Shown one piece after another: positions 61,601 through 64,000 of a DNA stretch of 64,000 nucleotides. The translations under genes were made by a program, and so were the position numbers. The notes below the pieces were generated by a model. The model was not told where the DNA came from and ran no database searches. It saw only the letters and a list, made by a program, of their open reading frames with translations. Where the stretch lies: assembly GCA_950097015.1 (NCBI GenBank), contig CATNEN010000001.1:11678001-11742000 (forward strand). Direction: 5' to 3'. The DNA is from Macrostomum hystrix (lineage: Eukaryota > Platyhelminthes > Macrostomidae). Each line of letters opens with the position of its first letter. The first letter of the stretch is position 1.

Positions 61601-62927
61601 ATTAACGGGGCAGATCTCAAGATTAACGGGTAATCTCAAGATTATCGGGTAATCTCAAGATAATGGATGCAGATCTCGAGATTAACAGGTGATCTCAAGA
61701 TTATCGGGTAATCTCAAGACAATGGATGCAGATCTCGAGATTAACAGGTGATCTGAAGATTATCGGGTGATCTCAAGATCAACGGGTGCAGATCACAATA
61801 TTAACGGGTGCAGATCTCAAGATTAACGGGTGCAGATCACAAGATTAACGGTTGAACTCAATATTAACTGGGACGCCACACCCACCCTCAATTACCCCAG
61901 CTAATGCTGGCACCCGTATAACATCTGTGTTCACAGATCTATATTCACAGGGCTAAGTGAATGTGACTTGCTAAAGGACACAAATTGTTCTAGTAGAGTC
62001 GAGATTCGAACCCCCGACCTTCAAGCCGTGACCTCATGCTCTAAGCAACACGAGGCTAGAACTACCTAGTTGAACAGCTGAAAGCTGAAAGCTTACCTGA
62101 AAATCAAGTCCAGTCGCCATGGAGGACACAGAAGCAGCAACAGCAGCAGCCGATGAAGAAGAAATGGTTGCTAAGCCATTTGACCCAATAGAAGAAACAG
62201 CCATTGCGGAACCAACAGACGAAGGTAGAGGTGACGCAGCAGGCAGGAGTGTCGGCATAGACGATGACACGGAAGGCGACATGCAAGCCATCGATGATGC
62301 AGCAACAGCAGCAGCGGCGGCCAATGATCCGCCAGTGATAGTTGACAGAGAGTTATTTGAGCTAGAAGCAGATATTCCAGACATTACAGAGGCTTGACCA
62401 GAGGATAATTGTTGACCGTGCTGCTGAACTGGATCCAGCGACTGTTGCTGCTGCTGCTGCAGAACAGTATCCTCACCGTTGATATTCCTGGCGCAGTAAG
62501 CGCAAGCTCGCTGCATACCGCCAGCCAAGCCGATGGCCCTACCATCAATGAGATGACTGCTGCACTTGTCGCAGAAGATCCTGCCGCAGACGCGGCAATG
62601 ATGTCGGCGAAGGAACAGGCTGAAACGTTGGTTGCACTCGTAGCACTGATTACAATGCTCGTCAGGCATCCAGTGCTTCTGGGTGTACAGGAAGCTCTGC
62701 TGCTGTTGACTATCTAGAACCTGGCTATTGGCATTGTCTAACGATTCTTTTGAAGCACTCGCAGATGGTGTCTGCTGACGAAATAGTCTTTGAAAGCCTT
62801 CAACGAAACGACGACCACGCGACGTCTGGTCTGAAACTAACTCCTGCTGCTGCTGCTGCTGCTGCTGTTGATTGTCGACTGAATCGAGTCGGTCAACCCA
62901 ATCGAAGCTTGTGTACTCATTTGACAT
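46920..62927 (-). CDS. PIKFYVE: PIKfyve, 1-phosphatidylinositol 3-phosphate 5-kinase
   Basis: Twelve exons in coding order: 62927-62097, 60204-59756, 58194-57822, 57410-57126, 55605-55058, 54779-53948, 53581-53508, 52812-52296, 51821-51267, 50886-50590, 48726-48146 and 47325-46920. All phases agree, giving about 1,915 residues. Domains in order: FYVE zinc finger in exon 1 (WMPDEHC, RRHHCR), DEP in exon 2 (YFFGRDLLDWLL), chaperonin-like in exons 4-5 (FSKNVLRKGM), Cys-rich in exons 6-8 (FLERFCFQPE), and lipid kinase in exons 11-12 (RFVLKKV, FDLKGSERNR, HNIMDYSLIVG, IRDFTLDK). The enzyme makes PI(3,5)P2 on endosomes. Poly-Gln tracts occur in the linkers. The exon 9 donor (CAG|GTTCAG) is weak. 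Confidence 0.95.
47460..48120. repeat. 30-bp tandem repeat in PIKfyve intron 11 with a splice-like core
   Basis: About 21 units of 30 bp (core AATCTCACCTACAGATAGAT). On the coding (minus) strand each reads ATCTATCTGTAG|GTGAGATT, a joined acceptor and donor motif. A second variant has AGCCTACAG. Confidence 0.95.
48795..50390. repeat. 21-bp tandem repeat in PIKfyve intron 10
   Basis: About 75 units resemble AACTGAATGACTGAATTAAC. They are regular at 48795-49200 and more varied, with 14- to 17-bp units (AACTGAATGACTG), beyond. Open frames with NSVIQLV repeats are artefacts of the 21-bp period. Confidence 0.95.
50920..51005. repeat. 28-bp repeat, three copies, in PIKfyve intron 9
   Basis: Three copies of a 28-bp unit (core AGTACACACAAGTACACAGT). 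It contains GTAC inverted segments. Confidence 0.85.
51890..52260. repeat. 42-bp tandem repeat in PIKfyve intron 8
   Basis: About eight units of 42 bp (core AACAGGTAGTAGCCTTATAT). On the coding strand each has GCACAG|GTAATAT. Confidence 0.93.
52885..53480. repeat. 25-bp tandem repeat in PIKfyve intron 7
   Basis: About 24 units (core TTCAGGGTCAGGCTGACAGA). On the coding strand the unit gives TATTTCTGTCAG, which looks like a 3' splice site. Confidence 0.95.
53680..53895. repeat. 20-bp tandem repeat in PIKfyve intron 6
   Basis: About 11 units of CCACCAGAGAGGGTCATTTG or its CTACCAGAG/CATTCG variant; it switches type near 53775. Confidence 0.95.
54805..55045 (-). mobile_element. SINE-A, minus orientation, in PIKfyve intron 5
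   Basis: Contains GAGGGCTGCGGGCAATGGCA, TTTGGTGACACTAGACCTGC and GGCAGTGTACACTCTCACTG. The head is shortened. It is in the same orientation as the gene. Confidence 0.8.
55685..56110. repeat. 30-bp tandem repeat in PIKfyve intron 4
   Basis: About 14 units of 30 bp (core GATAATTATCGATCAGTATC), with GATCCGTATA, GAACTGTATA and GATCTGTATA variants. Confidence 0.95.
56455..56580. mobile_element. Fragment of the TA-flanked MITE family
   Basis: CATTCAGTTTGGGAGCTGTCGTGAAG and GTGGGTATTTGAAATTC match internal parts of the copies at 22100 and 33630. Ends are not preserved. In PIKfyve intron 4. Confidence 0.5.
56765..57065 (-). mobile_element. SINE-B, full length, in PIKfyve intron 4
   Basis: Starts with an AATAATAATAAT tail, then TTGATTACACCTGCCCCAAT, GTTCAGTCCATGGACTGGGG and the reversed tRNA head GGAATCGAACCCCCGACC ... 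CTAACCACTAGGCTACAACC. Confidence 0.85.
57483..57730 (+). mobile_element. SINE-A, plus orientation, decayed, in PIKfyve intron 3
   Basis: GAACTCGATTCCGCGGCGAG, CAGGGCAGATGTACACACCT and GGTCTAGTGTCACCAAATGA are kept; internal deletions are present. Confidence 0.75.
58240..59625. repeat. 22-bp tandem repeat in PIKfyve intron 2
   Basis: About 62 units resemble GATGAAATGATTACTGGAAT, with CTGCTGAAAT and TAATGAAATG variants. Longer blocks recur, for example TACGAGTAATTACTGAAATA near 58495 and 59470. Confidence 0.96.
60295..61865. repeat. 19-bp tandem repeat in PIKfyve intron 1
   Basis: About 80 units of TCTCAAGATTAACGGGTGA with many variants (ATTATCGGG, ATTAAACGGG). Blocks of about 240-300 bp recur, marked by GGGTACACATCTTAAGATTA at 60335, 60570, 60765 and 60865. 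Confidence 0.95.
61868..62062 (-). mobile_element. SINE-B, 5' part, minus orientation, in PIKfyve intron 1
   Basis: Contains GGGACGCCACACCCACCCTC, AATGCTGGCACCCGTATAAC and the reversed B box GATTCGAACCCCCGACCTTC. The first ends directly at the 19-bp array. Confidence 0.75.
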
Positions 62928-64000
62928 GAGTAACGTCTAATGCTGAATGCTGTGATACAAAAAAACAATGACAGAATTCAAAATTCTCACAAAAAACTAA
63001 CAAGTAGTGACATTAAACAGAGACAATATGAACTACAAATAGATGTTCAACTAATATTTTATTATACACACAGCAATAAAAAATATGCAACTACTAAACT
63101 AGCAATAGTACCTAAAAAAACTTGCACTATGTTTCTCAAATTTAATACTTGGCCTAGTATTGACTATATTGTTGAAGACATTGTATGCTTGTATTTGCTA
63201 GATTTCATTTCCTAGTGCTGAAAATCACTTTCTATCACTAGAAAAAAATTATGAATACATCTAAAAACTACTCTAAACAAGTTTATGTTACAAATTTTAT
63301 CTTCGTTTTTTAAAATAAACAAATCAAAAAAATAAAACAATTTTGTTTCTTTTCTATCACACACTACTAAACTTCAATAAGGTTTGACTTAATTCTTACA
63401 CCTGAAAGCATACATGCGCAACACCCACAGATACTAAAATAACTATATTATAGTATCTGTGGCAACACCCGGCCGACCCGGCCAAACTGGCCAGGTGAAA
63501 CGAGGGCCAAGCAAGGTAAGTCGCAAAAACCAATCGACCAAGCGCAAAAAATCAAGGGGGGGGACCAAGGGACAAAAAAAGGAAGGCGTGAAGAAAAGGA
63601 AAAAGGGGATAGAAAAAGAGAGCAAATAAGAGCAAACTAAGTTGTAAATTAATCAATGAAACGAACTAAGTCACAAATGAGAGCAAACTAAGTCATAAAT
63701 AGAGCAAAAACTAAGTCGCACAGCCGGCTAAGATTTGGGAGGTTGCACATGTATGCCTGAAAGTGTAGCGAGATAAATTACTATTTTGGCAATATCAGCA
63801 TTGGATATTTTTACCTACCTATTAGCATTGCAAATCTAAATTAAATGTGTATTTAATGCTGTGAAAAGTATTTAATGTGTATTTAGTGGGTTGTACACTG
63901 TTTTTCTTTCCTTTTTATTATATTTTATATAAATTGTTAAAGAAAACCATTATACCCTATTGAACCTCTGTTGTCATAAAAAAAAACAAAAAAACCTCAA
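62928..64000. other. 5' flank of PIKfyve, AT-rich, no gene recognised
   Basis: No exon supported. It holds a palindromic insertion (63427-63461), a loose 30-bp repeat with GAGCAAACTAAGTC (about 63620-63720) and A-rich ends. Promoter elements for PIKfyve would be expected near 62930-63300, but none is clear. Confidence 0.4.
63427..63461. repeat. Palindrome with 12-bp arms between 9-bp direct repeats
   Basis: CCACAGATACTA (63425-63436) and TAGTATCTGTGG (63451-63462) are exact reverse complements around a 14-base loop. GCAACACCC occurs at 63418-63426 and at 63462-63470, directly on each side. Confidence 0.7.

Noticed and set aside
60295..61865. Telomere-like or origin-like repeat (GATTAACGGGTGATCTCAA)
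   Set aside because: The unit is not a telomeric motif and it lies inside PIKfyve intron 1 like the other intronic arrays.

Overview
This is a eukaryotic, almost certainly animal, window. Genes are split by GT-AG introns. Proteins include PIKfyve (FYVE, DEP, chaperonin-like and lipid kinase domains), Nup35, an animal-type alpha-amylase, RNF14-type RBR ubiquitin ligases and a THEG-repeat sperm protein. tRNA-derived SINEs, small DNA transposons and tandem repeats fill much of the non-coding space. The repeat load would suit a flatworm such as a macrostomid, but this is only a guess; nothing here fixes the species.

Layout. 1-4261 (+): last five exons of a zinc-ribbon protein, perhaps SPIDR-like. 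4737-13845 and 15515-18608 (+): two tandem RNF14-type ligase genes. 20229-22891 (+): THEG-repeat protein. 23786-25027 (-): single-exon orphan. 25496-33499 (+): long ankyrin-repeat gene, head-to-head with the orphan. 33761-35224 (+): single-exon helical-repeat protein. 36104-40174 (-): alpha-amylase lacking its first exon. 42726-44039 (-): main exon of Nup35. 46920-62927 (-): PIKfyve, 12 exons with consistent phases, about 1,915 residues. I joined exons by hand from splice signals, codon phase and protein logic; no transcript data were available.

The striking property is what fills the introns. Most long introns carry their own tandem array, with units of 16 to 52 bp and largely unrelated sequences. 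The two RNF14 genes are almost identical over their first 435 coding bases, yet both pairs of matching introns hold unrelated arrays. Several units contain a composite AG|GT splice motif, and in one intron the array runs into the 3' splice site. One array lies inside a nonautonomous hAT transposon with an 8-bp target duplication, and a relative sits in the Nup35 intron. Two tRNA-derived SINE families (called SINE-A and SINE-B here) and a TA-flanked MITE family are interspersed.

The genes do not form one pathway. They cover ubiquitin ligation (RNF14 pair), endosomal phosphoinositide synthesis (PIKfyve), nuclear pore structure (Nup35), starch digestion (amylase), probable sperm axoneme function (THEG) and protein binding (ankyrin and helical-repeat proteins).
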